Positions 1-8,991 of a stretch of 60,502 bases of DNA are shown here, one piece after another. Where the stretch lies: the NCBI GenBank assembly GCA_964581905.1, contig CAZOQJ010000002.1, forward strand, positions 1 to 60,502, in the 5' to 3' direction. A program made the position numbers and the translations under genes. Position 1 is the first letter of the stretch; each line of letters opens with the position of its first letter. Under the pieces are notes generated by a model, which worked only from the letters and a program-made list of their open reading frames with translations, ran no database searches and had not been told where the DNA came from. Source of the DNA: CAZBWE01 sp964581905 (GTDB taxonomy: Bacteria; Planctomycetota; Phycisphaerae; Sedimentisphaerales; Anaerobacaceae).

Positions 1-2
1 TT

Positions 3-2540
3 GATGATTTTTCTTTAGTTTCTGATGCTCACGAAAAGTATAAAAAATATTCCGCGAGTCTGTTTCAAAACGGCAGCTTTTGGGAATTGCGGGAAAACAA
101 GAAACATTTTAGCATTAATAGTAGCTCATATAAGAAATTGATCGATGGATTAAAGAAAATAAGAGATGAATTTATCAAAGGGCAAAATGAACATATATGT
201 AACAAACTTCTGGTGTTAAGCATTTTCGTAAAATATCTTGAAGAGAGAGAAGACAGTAAGGGCAATCGTGTTCTAAGCACTGATTATTTCAGTAAATATG
301 ATGGGGCCACTTGTTTTTGTGATGTTCTCCGAAATAAGAAGATAATTCAGTTTTTTAAAGATTTAGGTAAAGATGTAAATGGTAAAATCTTCGAATTAGA
401 TGAACAGGAGCAAAAAGAAATATCGAAGCTCAATCATTTAAAACTTGCAGATTTTTTAGATGCTAGGCAAGATAATTACCAATACGTATTTTGGAAGCTC
501 TATGATTTTAACTGTCTGCCTGTAGAATTGATCAGTCGTATCTATGAGGAGTTTATACCCAAGCGAAAAGACATTAAGCGAAAAGACATTACATATACTC
601 CCGTACATTTGGTCAATTTCATGGTTGATGAATGTATGCCCGTTACTAAGCCAAAGGATGATATTTCCATTATTGACGTAAGCTGCGGGTCGGGAATTTT
701 TCTTGTGGCTGCATTTAAGCGGATTGTTCAGTGGTGGCAGAAGGAGGAATATGAGAAAACTGATGAAAAAACTGACCAGATTAAAAAGCCAAAGATCGGA
801 AAACTAAAATCCATTCTTAGGAAACAGATTTTCGGTGTTGATATTGAGCCAGAAGCCGTCAAGTTAGCAATTTTTAGCTTGACAGTTGCATTATGTGATA
901 TGCTTGAACCCAAAAAAGCGTGGGATGAATTAACAGAAGAAAAACTTATAGATTTGAGCAAAAACATTGTAGCGCAGGGTTTTTTTGATTTTGTTAAGAC
1001 AAATAGAAAATTTGACCTGATAATAGGAAATCCACCTTTTAATCCCCCTGTGGAGGGAAAAAATGAGAAGGAAAAATATTGGCAGGACATAACAAATAAA
1101 ATAGAAACAGATTATGCGATACCAGATAAAAATATAGCCCTTCTTTTCCTGCAGCAGTCTATGAAGCTGCTGAAAAAAGGCGCACGGCTTTCTCTTGTAA
1201 TTCCTTCCGGGCCACTCTTATACAATGAAACGATCCAGCATCGGCACGAGTTTTTAAAGAGGTATAATGTACCACAAATTTTTGATTTTAGCTCTTTAAG
1301 TGGAGTTCTTTTTGAAGGAAGAAATTATCCAGTAGTTGTTTTATTCGTCCAAAATATTCCGCCCGATGACAAAGATATCTTACACGTTGCCATCAGGCGA
1401 ACAAGGACATCGAAAGAAAAGTTATATTTTGAGATAGACAAGTATGACCTGTATTATGTGCCCAAAGAACTGGCAAAAACGGAACAATTAATATGGAAAG
1501 CTAATTATTTAGGTGGAGGTCATTTAAGCTATCTTATTAAACGCATACGACACTTAAGAACATTGGAAGAATTTCTAAAAGAAAAGAAAAAGTTGAACAG
1601 TGATTGGGAATTTGCAGAAGGGTATATTATTGGAGAAAACGGCACTAAGAAAGCGACACACTTGACCAACAAAAATATGATACCAACTAATAGATTTAAC
1701 AGTGACACTATTGCCGATTCCGACATTCAAGTTGAACGAGCAAAATACTTTAAAAGTACCGCAGAAAGAAATAAAAAGATATTTGAAGCACCGCATATTT
1801 TAATAAAGGAAAGGCCATCATTGCCAGTTGCATTTAGAAAAGACGATTTAATATTTAAGCATGATATTATTGGTATTCATGCACCCCAAGGCCAAGAGTC
1901 AGAATTGCTCAACCTGCGGAAAAACATCATCAACAATCGGGTGCTGTATAAAATGCTCTCCATTTCTGGAAGCGGACGTGCAGGAATTAGTAGGTCCCCA
2001 AATACCATTTTGAAGTCTGACATCATGGAGTTGCCGTACCCAGATGATTTTAATAAGCTCAGATTGTCCAAGGCGGAGGAAATTATATGTGATGATGTTA
2101 TTAAATACTATGCTAAGCAGTTGGCAAAAAATGAAGAAGCAGAGGTAAATACTGAAAATGCTAATGGGCAAATTCTTAAAGCCTTTGCTAAAGTTTTCTG
2201 TGATTCTTTGAACTCGATTTACAAAGAAGAAAGTAAGCAGTTTTATCCTCTGGAGAATATAGAATCGAACTCTTTTATCTGTCTTTCTTTTGCTTACGGC
2301 AATCCTAACAATCCCCAAGGAATATCTGAAACAGAGAAAAGGCAAATCGAAAAAGGGGACTTAAGCTGCCTTATTGACAATCATCAGGATTCTAATGTCT
2401 TGTATAAACGTATCATAAAGCTTTATCAGAAAGACAAGGTTTATTTGGTCAAACCCAAAATATTGCGATACTGGCTGAAATCAATCGCGTTGCGTGATGC
2501 GAATGAAGTATTTACAGACCTGGTGAGTAGCGGGTATTGA
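3..2540 (+). CDS. N6-adenine DNA methyltransferase (restriction-modification), 5' end outside window
   Basis: Methylates adenine in DNA as the modification part of a restriction-modification system. The frame is open from base 3, so the gene begins upstream; an internal TTG at 87 is unlikely to be the true start. The S-adenosylmethionine motif I (DVSCGSGIF) lies near 676-702 and the catalytic NPPF motif (GNPPFNPP) near 1027-1050, the order of gamma-class N6 methyltransferases. The part before motif I is helical, as in type I and Eco57I-like enzymes; the last 400 residues probably recognise the target sequence. It ends in an overlap with a putative nuclease gene, which supports a two-gene system. 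A 15-bp tandem repeat duplicates KRKDI just before the YTP segment. Family is secure; the subtype (type I, IIG or other) is open because the N-terminus is missing. Confidence 0.9.
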   Translation, partial: DDFSLVSDAHEKYKKYSASLFQNGSFWELRENKKHFSINSSSYKKLIDGLKKIRDEFIKGQNEHICNKLLVLSIFVKYLEEREDSKGNRVLSTDYFSKYDGATCFCDVLRNKKIIQFFKDLGKDVNGKIFELDEQEQKEISKLNHLKLADFLDARQDNYQYVFWKLYDFNCLPVELISRIYEEFIPKRKDIKRKDITYTPVHLVNFMVDECMPVTKPKDDISIIDVSCGSGIFLVAAFKRIVQWWQKEEYEKTDEKTDQIKKPKIGKLKSILRKQIFGVDIEPEAVKLAIFSLTVALCDMLEPKKAWDELTEEKLIDLSKNIVAQGFFDFVKTNRKFDLIIGNPPFNPPVEGKNEKEKYWQDITNKIETDYAIPDKNIALLFLQQSMKLLKKGARLSLVIPSGPLLYNETIQHRHEFLKRYNVPQIFDFSSLSGVLFEGRNYPVVVLFVQNIPPDDKDILHVAIRRTRTSKEKLYFEIDKYDLYYVPKELAKTEQLIWKANYLGGGHLSYLIKRIRHLRTLEEFLKEKKKLNSDWEFAEGYIIGENGTKKATHLTNKNMIPTNRFNSDTIADSDIQVERAKYFKSTAERNKKIFEAPHILIKERPSLPVAFRKDDLIFKHDIIGIHAPQGQESELLNLRKNIINNRVLYKMLSISGSGRAGISRSPNTILKSDIMELPYPDDFNKLRLSKAEEIICDDVIKYYAKQLAKNEEAEVNTENANGQILKAFAKVFCDSLNSIYKEESKQFYPLENIESNSFICLSFAYGNPNNPQGISETEKRQIEKGDLSCLIDNHQDSNVLYKRIIKLYQKDKVYLVKPKILRYWLKSIALRDANEVFTDLVSSGY
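561..590 (+). repeat. 15-bp tandem duplication inside methyltransferase gene
   Basis: Two identical 15-bp units (AAGCGAAAAGACATT) follow each other and encode KRKDI twice, directly ahead of the conserved YTP segment that precedes motif I. The frame is kept. It could be a slippage-prone site that varies in copy number between strains. Confidence 0.85.
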
Positions 2541-2542
2541 TT

Positions 2543-3187
2543 ATGCACTATGAGCAAAGCAAGCCAGATATTAAAAATGATTTAATTTACTCATTAGAAT
2601 CAAGTCATCATCAAAAGAGTATTCTATCCTTTATTCGGGAAAATATTGTTGACGTTTTAAGCACACTTTCAGGAAAAGCAAATATTAACCTATCAATTCT
2701 TTGCGAGGATGATATATCTCGGGAAATTACAAATCTTTTGAATGATAAATTGAGAGAGTTAAGTGGTTATTTATTCAGATTTGAGGCAAAGAGTGGGCCA
2801 GATATCCTGATTTTTGCCTCACCATATATAGTATTTTCAGAACCACTCTTTTTTATTGAAGCTAAGAGACTTCCACCAACGAGTTCAAGGGATTATGTTA
2901 ACTCTGGCATTGGCAGGTTTAAGAATAAAGACCACGGAAAAAACCATGATATTGCAGCGATGTTAGGTTATGTACAGAAGGAAGACTTTAATTATTGGCA
3001 TAGTGAAGTCAATTCTTGGATAGACGATCTAATAGATAGTTCAGGTGATAATGTTAGATGGTCGGAACAGGATAAAATCGCGGCAATACAGGTATCTGAA
3101 TTAGGTGAATACAAATCTACTCATTCACGTATAAAAATGAATCCGATTACTCTATATCATTTCTGGGTCAACCTTTGCAATAATTAG
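2543..3187 (+). CDS. Putative PD-(D/E)xK-type restriction partner of the methyltransferase
   Basis: A 214-residue protein whose ATG lies 2 bp past the methyltransferase stop; a TTG at 2537 would overlap that stop. Residues about 85-115 contain a PD followed, after some 20 residues, by a hydrophobic strand ending in EAK (PDILIF ... FFIEAKR), the spacing of the PD-(D/E)xK nuclease active site. The rest matches no family I can name. Position and coupling suggest a nuclease or restriction subunit working with the upstream methyltransferase. The motif is seen; nuclease function is inferred. Confidence 0.6.
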   Translation: MHYEQSKPDIKNDLIYSLESSHHQKSILSFIRENIVDVLSTLSGKANINLSILCEDDISREITNLLNDKLRELSGYLFRFEAKSGPDILIFASPYIVFSEPLFFIEAKRLPPTSSRDYVNSGIGRFKNKDHGKNHDIAAMLGYVQKEDFNYWHSEVNSWIDDLIDSSGDNVRWSEQDKIAAIQVSELGEYKSTHSRIKMNPITLYHFWVNLCNN

Positions 3188-4206
3188 GTAGCAATGTTAA
3201 CCTTTTCAATATTTTCTAAACTCTCTTTGCATCCTCTCCGGCTCCGGCTCGCGTCTACGCTCGGTACTACGGCAGGGCCTTCGCCCTGACGAGCGAGACG
3301 AGTGTGGCTTTAAATAGCGGGTAGCGTCCCCCATATTTTCTTTCAGAAAATAAGAATGGGGACAGGTAAAGCATTCAAGGGCTAAAATAACCACTCCCCG
3401 CTTCGCCATTATTCGTCGCTTGTCGCCCGTATCTCGTATCTCGCCAAATAACAGTATTTCTCTACTACCTCTCTTTTGAGTGAGGAGTTTAGGGATGGAT
3501 GCAAGGCCCCGACCGTCCGCCAGCCGCAGATGTATTGTAATACTTCGAGGACGCCGCGAGGCGAAAGGAAACGCCGCAGACGCCCTAAAGAACCGCTCCC
3601 CGCTTCGCACTAAATAGAGGGCTTCGCAGGGCAGGCAAAACGAGAATTTTTACTCTAAGTGCCATGTGGATGTCACCCCACCAGAAAACCAGCCTATTTT
3701 TATCAACATTTATCCACTCCGGTTCGCCTTTGATAACATAAAGGGGAGAATTTGTGCACTGGGTTTTTAAGCTGGCCGCCGATTGCAGGGGACGGCGGCC
3801 AAGCCCTCGCCTCGGCCTGAGTTCGGGACGGGGTCTGCGGAATTTATTCAAAAAAACATTTGCAAAAAGCTCTTTGTCTTGTATAATTAGGAATATGAGT
3901 GAAAACTGTACATCTTGTCTGCCAGACGTAAGGCGGATAAACTTCATTCCAAAGGCCATTCTTGGCCTACATGCCCTCCTTTTGCGCCGCAAGGCGCAAT
4001 AATATATCTACATAAAACCAATAACAACCTATCGTTTTTTTCGTAATTTCGTGGAAATTTTGCCCTGATTAGGGCATAATTAGTCAAATTAAGCCACGGA
4101 TGAACACAGATTTGCACAGAATAAGTAAAAAACAGCAGTATAAAATTTGAATCAGAGCAATCAGTGAAATCTGTGGCAAAGAATAGAAATTTTGGAGAAA
4201 ACACAG
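3188..4206. other. 1-kb gene-poor region with palindromic mini-repeats, upstream of leuA
   Basis: I see no convincing gene here. Open frames on both strands (for example minus strand 3206-3610 and 3585-3992) have low-complexity Arg/Ser/Pro-rich translations, no family resemblance and no good ribosome site. GC-rich palindromic stretches (about 3231-3310, 3485-3640, 3765-3840) resemble mini-repeats found inside genes elsewhere in the window, including a box ending GGCAGGCAA near 3632. A short hairpin (GCCCT/AGGGC, 4062-4075) and an imperfect inverted repeat (4093-4177) lie near leuA. It probably separates the restriction locus from the leucine operon and holds the operon's leader. Confidence 0.5.
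4093..4177. repeat. Imperfect inverted repeat before leuA
   Basis: The left arm (4093-4112, GCCACGGATGAACACAGATT) matches the reverse complement of the right arm (4159-4177) at most positions, with about 46 bp between them. The arms are built from CACGGAT/CACAGAT-like units. The repeat ends about 30 bp before the leuA start, so it may fold in the leader RNA or be a small repetitive element. Confidence 0.5.
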
Positions 4207-5784
4207 ATGTCTAAAGAAAAAGTGATGATATTTGATACAACGTTACGCGACGGCGAGCAGGCCGCTGGCAGCCGATTAGGGTCCAGGGAGAAGCTCGAAA
4301 TCGCCCGCCAGTTGACCCGTTTGAAGGTTGATATTATCGAGGCTGGTTTCCCGGCTTCATCACCCGAGGATTTTGAGGCGGTGCGTCTGATATCAGAGGA
4401 GCTTGAAGGCCCGATTATTTGCGGCCTGACCCGCGCCAGGGCAGAGGATATCGAGGTCTGCACGAAGGCCCTTGCCAAGGCCAAGCACTGCCGTATCCAT
4501 ACCGGTATCGGCGTCTCTGATATTCACATCGAGGGAAAGTTCGCGGATGACAAATATGGCAAAACAATGGGCGAAAAAAAGGCCAATATTATCAAAATGG
4601 CCGTCGAGGCCGTCAAGCAGTCCGCTGAATTTACGAAAGATGTGGAATTTTATGCCGAGGATTCCGGCCGGGCCGACATGAAGTATCTTTATGAGATGCT
4701 TGAAGCGGTTATTGACGCTGGCGCTACCGTTGTCAACATCCCCGATACCACCGGTTATTCAATGCCTCAGCAGTGGGGTGCGCTAATCAGCGACATTCGG
4801 GCCAATGTGCCGAACATTGCCAAGGCGACAATCAGCGTCCACTGTCACGACGACCTCGGATTGGCGGTAGCCAATTCGCTGGCTGGCGTCAAAAACGGCG
4901 CCCGCCAGGTCGAAGGGACGATTAACGGGATTGGTGAGCGGGCTGGTAATGCGGCTATCGAAGAGGTAGTGATGGCTATTCTTACGCGCAAGGATTTTTT
5001 TGATGAGGTAGAGACGGGCATTAATACCCGCGAGTTCTATCGAACAAGTCGGATGGTCGCTGATTTATTAGGTATGCCGGTGCCTGCAAATAAGGCAATT
5101 GTCGGGCATAATGCTTTTGCGCACAGCTCCGGAATCCATGTGGATGGATTTCTGAAAAAGCGTGAGACTTACGAGATAATGCGGCCTGAGACAATCGGCC
5201 TTGCAGAAAGTCGTGTTGTGCTGACGGCAAGGACGGGCCGGCACGGCCTTGTCCATCGGCTTGAAGAGATGGGATATGCACTGAGTGAAGATGAGGTTGA
5301 GAAAGCGTATCAGCGATTTTTAGTCGTTGCCGACAAGAAAAAAGAGGTCTTTGATGAGGACTTGGCGGCGATAATCAGCGATGAGATTCACCTCATTGAG
5401 CAGACTTATGAGCTGCTGCACCTGCACGTTGTAATTGATACCGACACCGCGCCTAAATCAAGTGTAAAAATGAGAGCAGCCGACAAAACAATACAGGCTG
5501 ATGCCACCGGTGACGGTCCGGTTGATGCGGCGTATGAGGCTATCAGGCAAGCAACCGGCCAATCGCCAAAGCTTGAAAACTACTCGATAAGGGCTCTCAC
5601 CGGCGGCAAAGAAGCGCTCGGCGAAGCCACCGTCAAGATTAGAGATGACAGCCGAAGCTACGTCGGCCGCGGAATCTCGACAGATATAATCGAAGCCAGC
5701 GCAAAGGCGTATGTCGATGCTATCAATCGAATGGTTTCGATGCAGAGTAAAGGTAAGGCGACCGAAGTGGAACCGGAAATCTAA
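4207..5784 (+). CDS. leuA: 2-isopropylmalate synthase
   Basis: Condenses acetyl-CoA with 2-oxoisovalerate, the first committed step of leucine synthesis. The N-terminal HMGL-like TIM barrel opens with TTLRDGEQ (metal and substrate binding), carries the HCHDDLG metal-binding segment and the N-G-x-GERAGN loop, and is followed by HNAFAHSSGIHVDG in the linker. The last ~150 residues fit the LeuA C-terminal regulatory domain, the usual site of leucine feedback inhibition. The ATG at 4207 has a GGAG site 9 nt upstream; an in-frame TTG at 4192 is less likely. Length (525 residues) is normal. First gene of leuA-leuC-leuD-leuB. Paralogues such as citramalate synthase are possible, but the operon argues for leuA. 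Confidence 0.95.
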   Translation: MSKEKVMIFDTTLRDGEQAAGSRLGSREKLEIARQLTRLKVDIIEAGFPASSPEDFEAVRLISEELEGPIICGLTRARAEDIEVCTKALAKAKHCRIHTGIGVSDIHIEGKFADDKYGKTMGEKKANIIKMAVEAVKQSAEFTKDVEFYAEDSGRADMKYLYEMLEAVIDAGATVVNIPDTTGYSMPQQWGALISDIRANVPNIAKATISVHCHDDLGLAVANSLAGVKNGARQVEGTINGIGERAGNAAIEEVVMAILTRKDFFDEVETGINTREFYRTSRMVADLLGMPVPANKAIVGHNAFAHSSGIHVDGFLKKRETYEIMRPETIGLAESRVVLTARTGRHGLVHRLEEMGYALSEDEVEKAYQRFLVVADKKKEVFDEDLAAIISDEIHLIEQTYELLHLHVVIDTDTAPKSSVKMRAADKTIQADATGDGPVDAAYEAIRQATGQSPKLENYSIRALTGGKEALGEATVKIRDDSRSYVGRGISTDIIEASAKAYVDAINRMVSMQSKGKATEVEPEI

Positions 5785-5820
5785 TGTAAGTCCGGGATTG
5801 AATAACTATGGGAATGACCC

Positions 5821-5852
5821 GGCTTCGCTTATGAGCTACGCCGTGGCAGGCA
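5821..5852. repeat. Palindromic mini-repeat relic between leuA and leuC
   Basis: The stretch contains GGCTTCGC followed by GAGCTACGCCGTGGCAGGCAA. This matches the in-frame mini-repeat at 14018-14040 (GCTACGCCAAGGCAGGCAA) at nearly every base, and also a box near 3609-3640. It is probably a degraded copy of the same dispersed element. Confidence 0.5.
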
Positions 5853-5874
5853 ATATAGAATTAGGATAAATATT

Positions 5875-7137
5875 ATGGCAATGACGATTACTGAAAAAAT
5901 ATTAGCAAAAGCGGCCGGGAAGAAGAAAGTTAGGCCTGGTGAGCTTATAGATGCAAATATTGACGTCGTTATGTGTCATGATGTTACGACGCCGGCGGCT
6001 ATATCTATGCTTGTAGAAAAGGGAATCGATAAGGTGTTCGACAAAGAAAAGATTGTCGTAACGCCCGACCATTTTCAGCCGGCCAAGGACATCAAAAGCG
6101 CTGAGCTGCATAAACGGCTCGACGAATGGGCGAGGCGACACAATATAAAATACTATTACAAGCTCGGAAGAGCCGGAGTCTGTCATGCACTTCTGCCGGA
6201 GCAGGGACATATCCGCCCCGGTGAAGTTATCGTTGGGCCCGACTCGCACACGTGCACATACGGTGCCTTTGCGGCGTTTAGCACGGGCGTCGGCTCAACG
6301 GATGCAGCGGCGGCAATTGCGACAGGCAAGTTGTGGTTTAAGGTTCCGGCTTCGATAAAGATTGTGCTCAACGGAACACTTAGCCACGGCGTATATAGTA
6401 AAGACGTTATCCTTGTTGTAATTGCAAGGATTGGTGTTGACGGTGCATTATATAAAGCGATGGAATTTGTCGGGCCGGCCCTTGGCGATATGTCGATGGA
6501 AGCGCGGATGACAATTACCAATATGGCCATCGAAGCCGGGGCGAAAAATGGGATAATGCCTTTCGACGATGTGACAAAGCAGTATCTCGATGAGCATTTA
6601 AAAGACAAAACCGATTATACTGTGTATGAATCTGATGAAGATGCCGAGTATGTGGCTGTTGAGGAGTTTGACTGCTCAAAAATCGAACCGATGGTCGCTC
6701 TGCCGCATCTGCCGAGCGGCGGTGTCCCTATCGCCGAATGTGCCGGCAAAAAAATGGACCAGGCCTATATCGGAAGCTGCACGAACGGCCGAATCGAGGA
6801 CCTGCGGATTGCAGCTAAAATTCTGAAAGGAAAACAGGTTGCCATCAGAACAATTGTTGTGCCTGCTACGCCTGTAATCTGGAAACAGGCGAAAGACGAA
6901 GGTCTTTTCGATATATTTTATGATGCCGGCTGTGTAATCGCCGCGCCGACCTGCGGGGCGTGCTTAGGCGGATTTATGGGCGTATTAGCTGAAGGCGAGA
7001 AGTGCGTCAGCACAACGAACAGGAACTTTGTCGGCAGAATGGGACATCCGAAAAGCGAAGTTTATTTGGCAAGTCCGGCTACAGCGGCTGCAAGTGCAGT
7101 TGAAGGAAAATTAACCGATGCCAGAAAGTACCTTTGA
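5875..7137 (+). CDS. leuC: 3-isopropylmalate dehydratase, large subunit
   Basis: With LeuD it isomerises 2-isopropylmalate to 3-isopropylmalate using a 4Fe-4S cluster. The 420-residue length marks the shorter LeuC/HacA-like branch of the aconitase superfamily. Visible signatures are the early MCHDVTTP segment, GPDSHTCTYGA, and the cluster cysteines in YIGSCTNGR and PTCGACLGG. The ATG at 5875 follows an AGGATA site. The gene lies 90 bp after leuA, and the gap holds a repeat relic. The next biosynthetic gene, leuD, is 470 bp away because a four-helix-bundle gene sits between them. Confidence 0.95.
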   Translation: MAMTITEKILAKAAGKKKVRPGELIDANIDVVMCHDVTTPAAISMLVEKGIDKVFDKEKIVVTPDHFQPAKDIKSAELHKRLDEWARRHNIKYYYKLGRAGVCHALLPEQGHIRPGEVIVGPDSHTCTYGAFAAFSTGVGSTDAAAAIATGKLWFKVPASIKIVLNGTLSHGVYSKDVILVVIARIGVDGALYKAMEFVGPALGDMSMEARMTITNMAIEAGAKNGIMPFDDVTKQYLDEHLKDKTDYTVYESDEDAEYVAVEEFDCSKIEPMVALPHLPSGGVPIAECAGKKMDQAYIGSCTNGRIEDLRIAAKILKGKQVAIRTIVVPATPVIWKQAKDEGLFDIFYDAGCVIAAPTCGACLGGFMGVLAEGEKCVSTTNRNFVGRMGHPKSEVYLASPATAAASAVEGKLTDARKYL

Positions 7138-7138
7138 A

Positions 7139-7588
7139 AATTAGATATCAAAAATCAAAATGCAAAACGACAAGGCAAAAATTAAAAAGGAGTTCAAGAA
7201 GCGTCTTTATGGATTCACACTTAAACTCATTGAATTCTTAGATGCTTTGCCGAACGACAATGTCTCAAGGAGACTTGCGGATCAGTTATTGAGAAGTGGT
7301 ACGAGTATTATCGCCAACTACGTTGAAGGCCAGGCGGCAAGTAGTAAGAAGGATTTCACTCATTACTTCAATATTTCTCTCAAGTCAGCAAACGAGAGCA
7401 AGCTCTGGTTTGCGCTACTGAGAGATAGCAAGAGAGCTAAGACTGAAAAAGTGACATGGTTTTTAAATGAGCTTGACGAGATAGCAAACATATTTGGTTC
7501 CAGTATATTAACTTTGAAAGGAAAGAAGTAATTTTTGTTTTTAATATGTAGTTTTGATTTTTACATTTTAATATTTAATTTTGTGAGA
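7139..7588. repeat. Heptamer-bounded cassette carrying a four-helix-bundle gene
   Basis: The four-helix-bundle gene is bracketed by degenerate 7-bp repeat arrays. On the left (7146-7178) units such as AAAAATC, AAAATGC and AAAACGA follow in register, and the gene's ATG lies inside this array. On the right (7532-7588) units such as TTTTAAT, TTTGATT, TTTACAT, TTTAATA and TTTAATT follow the stop codon. The two arrays are roughly reverse complements of each other, so the unit has imperfect inverted ends. It sits between leuC and leuD, which are normally adjacent. Mobility is inferred; no transposase or target duplication is visible. Confidence 0.55.
7160..7531 (+). CDS. Four-helix-bundle protein (S23/IVP family)
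   Basis: A 123-residue, all-helical, Lys-rich protein of the S23 ribosomal protein/intervening-sequence family, which also includes the Avd accessory proteins of diversity-generating retroelements. The family core is visible at about 36-70: R-L-A-D-Q-L-L-R-S-G-T-S-I, then an N with VEG two residues on, and later KDFTHYF and a SANESK segment. Members are small basic oligomers that bind nucleic acid in the Avd case; the job of stand-alone members is unknown. The gene lies between leuC and leuD in their direction, and its first codons are part of a 7-bp repeat array. No reverse transcriptase or template repeat is seen, so a retroelement here is unlikely. Confidence 0.85.
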   Translation: MQNDKAKIKKEFKKRLYGFTLKLIEFLDALPNDNVSRRLADQLLRSGTSIIANYVEGQAASSKKDFTHYFNISLKSANESKLWFALLRDSKRAKTEKVTWFLNELDEIANIFGSSILTLKGKK

Positions 7589-7608
7589 GCGACAAAAGGA
7601 ATTAATTT

Positions 7609-8094
7609 ATGACAAAAGCACATGTTTATAACAGAGGTCACATTAATACTGATGAGATAATACCGGCAAGATATCTCAATACGGATGACCGGACTGAGTT
7701 GGCGAAGCACTGTCTTGAAGATTTAGACCCTGATTTTGTCAACAAAGCCAAAAAAGGTGATATAATTGTTGCCGGTGAGGATTTCGGTTGCGGCTCATCC
7801 AGAGAGCACGCTGTCTGGGCTATTCGCGGAGCAGGCGTAAAAACCGTTATCGCAAAATCCTTCGCAAGAATATTCTACCGTAATGCTATTAACAACGGTT
7901 TTTATATTATCGAATCGTCAGATGCACCGGAGAAAATCAAAGATGGCGATGAGCTTGAGATTGATTTTAAATCCGGCTTGATAAAAAATAGAACCGCTGG
8001 TATTGATATTGAGTTTACTCCATTGCCGGACTTTGCACTGGAAATAATCAATGCCGGCGGGTTATTGAATAAGTTGGCCCAAAAGAATCGTTAA
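7609..8094 (+). CDS. leuD: 3-isopropylmalate dehydratase, small subunit
   Basis: Small (swivelling) subunit of isopropylmalate isomerase, partner of LeuC. At 161 residues it is the short LeuD form that goes with the short LeuC. Signatures are NTDEIIPARYL near the N-terminus, GEDFGCGSSREHA in the middle and AKSFARIFYRNAINNG after it, forming the substrate loop and fold core. The ATG at 7609 follows an AAAGGAATTAA site. Translational coupling to leuC has been broken by the inserted four-helix-bundle cassette. Confidence 0.95.
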   Translation: MTKAHVYNRGHINTDEIIPARYLNTDDRTELAKHCLEDLDPDFVNKAKKGDIIVAGEDFGCGSSREHAVWAIRGAGVKTVIAKSFARIFYRNAINNGFYIIESSDAPEKIKDGDELEIDFKSGLIKNRTAGIDIEFTPLPDFALEIINAGGLLNKLAQKNR

Positions 8095-8119
8095 GAGAAT
8101 TTTTGGGAGGTTTAAAAAA

Positions 8120-8362
8120 ATGAGTGTCAGGCAAAATCCTGATGATAGTATTACGCTCAGTCAGCTCGAAGGCGTTCAGAGAAGTATCACCAACCGGCTG
8201 AAGCAGCTTCAAAAGAAAGTGCGCCAGAGTGAGAAAGAGCTCGTCTTTGAGCTGATACAATTGACCCGTGAGAATTTATACAGAAAGGCCCAGATTCTCT
8301 GCGAAGAAAGAGATTCCTGCAAAGGGAAGCTCCAGGCGATATGCAAGGTTCTGGAAAAGTAG
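8120..8362 (+). CDS. Small coiled-coil protein in the leu operon, unknown function
   Basis: An 80-residue charged protein, almost entirely helical by its heptad-like pattern of Leu, Ile and Val among Lys/Glu/Gln; no family recognised. The ATG has a strong GGGAGG site 9 nt upstream, and the gene lies 25 bp after leuD, so it is very likely translated with the operon. Three cysteines (CEERDSCKG and AICKVL) lie in the last third. The final ~45 bp of the gene and its 3' flank recur as a degraded copy at 8920-8965. Its position between leuD and leuB suggests operon-specific biology, but no function can be assigned. Confidence 0.7.
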   Translation: MSVRQNPDDSITLSQLEGVQRSITNRLKQLQKKVRQSEKELVFELIQLTRENLYRKAQILCEERDSCKGKLQAICKVLEK

Positions 8363-8466
8363 AAGTTTATATAGCTTTGTGAATTTGTAATTCAATTACG
8401 TGATAAGCTGTGTAATCGGCTAAATTATAAACAAAGAATCGAATATAACAAGAAGGAGACAGTGAC

Positions 8467-8892
8467 ATGCCAATAGAAGGTGGCCAGCATCGGGCGAATA
8501 TATCAATGGAATTTGCCAGTGCAGATGAAGGAATTAAGCAGCTAAAGGACAGGCTTAGCGCGGCACGTACAGTGCGAATCAGCAATATATCTGTTGGGCT
8601 ACTTAATGAATTGCTGCCGGCATTAAAAGGCAAGGACGTAAAAATCATTTTACACAATGGAGCAAAGCCGACGGCAGAGATAAAGGAAGTCGGAGACCTG
8701 GCGATTCAAAAGGCGAGGATATATTCTAATTTTAATGGCGTTGAGGCAGATGAAGGCTCGATATATTTTTCGGATGTGGTGTTTCGCGTAGCATGGGCGG
8801 AGGACAAGATTCTGCAGATTTCCACCATGAAGTATGACAAAGATGTAGGGTGGTTTGAAATGGGCTGGCGACATGCTGAAAGGTTGGAGTGA
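8467..8892 (+). CDS. Unknown protein in leu operon, parent of the following gene
   Basis: A 141-residue protein with no family I can name. The first half (about 20-75) alternates helix and strand (VRISNISVGLLNELL, then DVKIILHNGAKP); the second half is strand-rich, with YFSDVVFRVAWAEDKILQISTM and a closing EMGWRHAERLE. No signal peptide or membrane segment. The start has an AAGAAGGAG site, so it is well expressed in principle. The second half is repeated in the next gene, which shows that this half can stand alone and may be a separate domain. It lies between leuD and leuB in their direction. Confidence 0.6.
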   Translation: MPIEGGQHRANISMEFASADEGIKQLKDRLSAARTVRISNISVGLLNELLPALKGKDVKIILHNGAKPTAEIKEVGDLAIQKARIYSNFNGVEADEGSIYFSDVVFRVAWAEDKILQISTMKYDKDVGWFEMGWRHAERLE

Positions 8893-8991
8893 GAGTTAGC
8901 TCATCATGAATATGAGAGAGAGAAGTTCCAGGCCGTATGCGGGACTCTGGGAAAACAGAAATTTATCTGATGCTAAACAGGAGCCCTTGAA

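Noticed and set aside
3206..3992. Two overlapping minus-strand open frames (3206-3610 and 3585-3992) as genes
   Set aside because: Translations are Arg/Pro/Ser-rich and without family likeness, there is no ribosome site, and the DNA is made of palindromic mini-repeats. They are more likely open by GC composition.
7160..7531. Diversity-generating retroelement (Avd-like accessory gene)
   Set aside because: The protein family is related to Avd, but no reverse transcriptase, template repeat or variable repeat is visible nearby at either four-helix-bundle gene.
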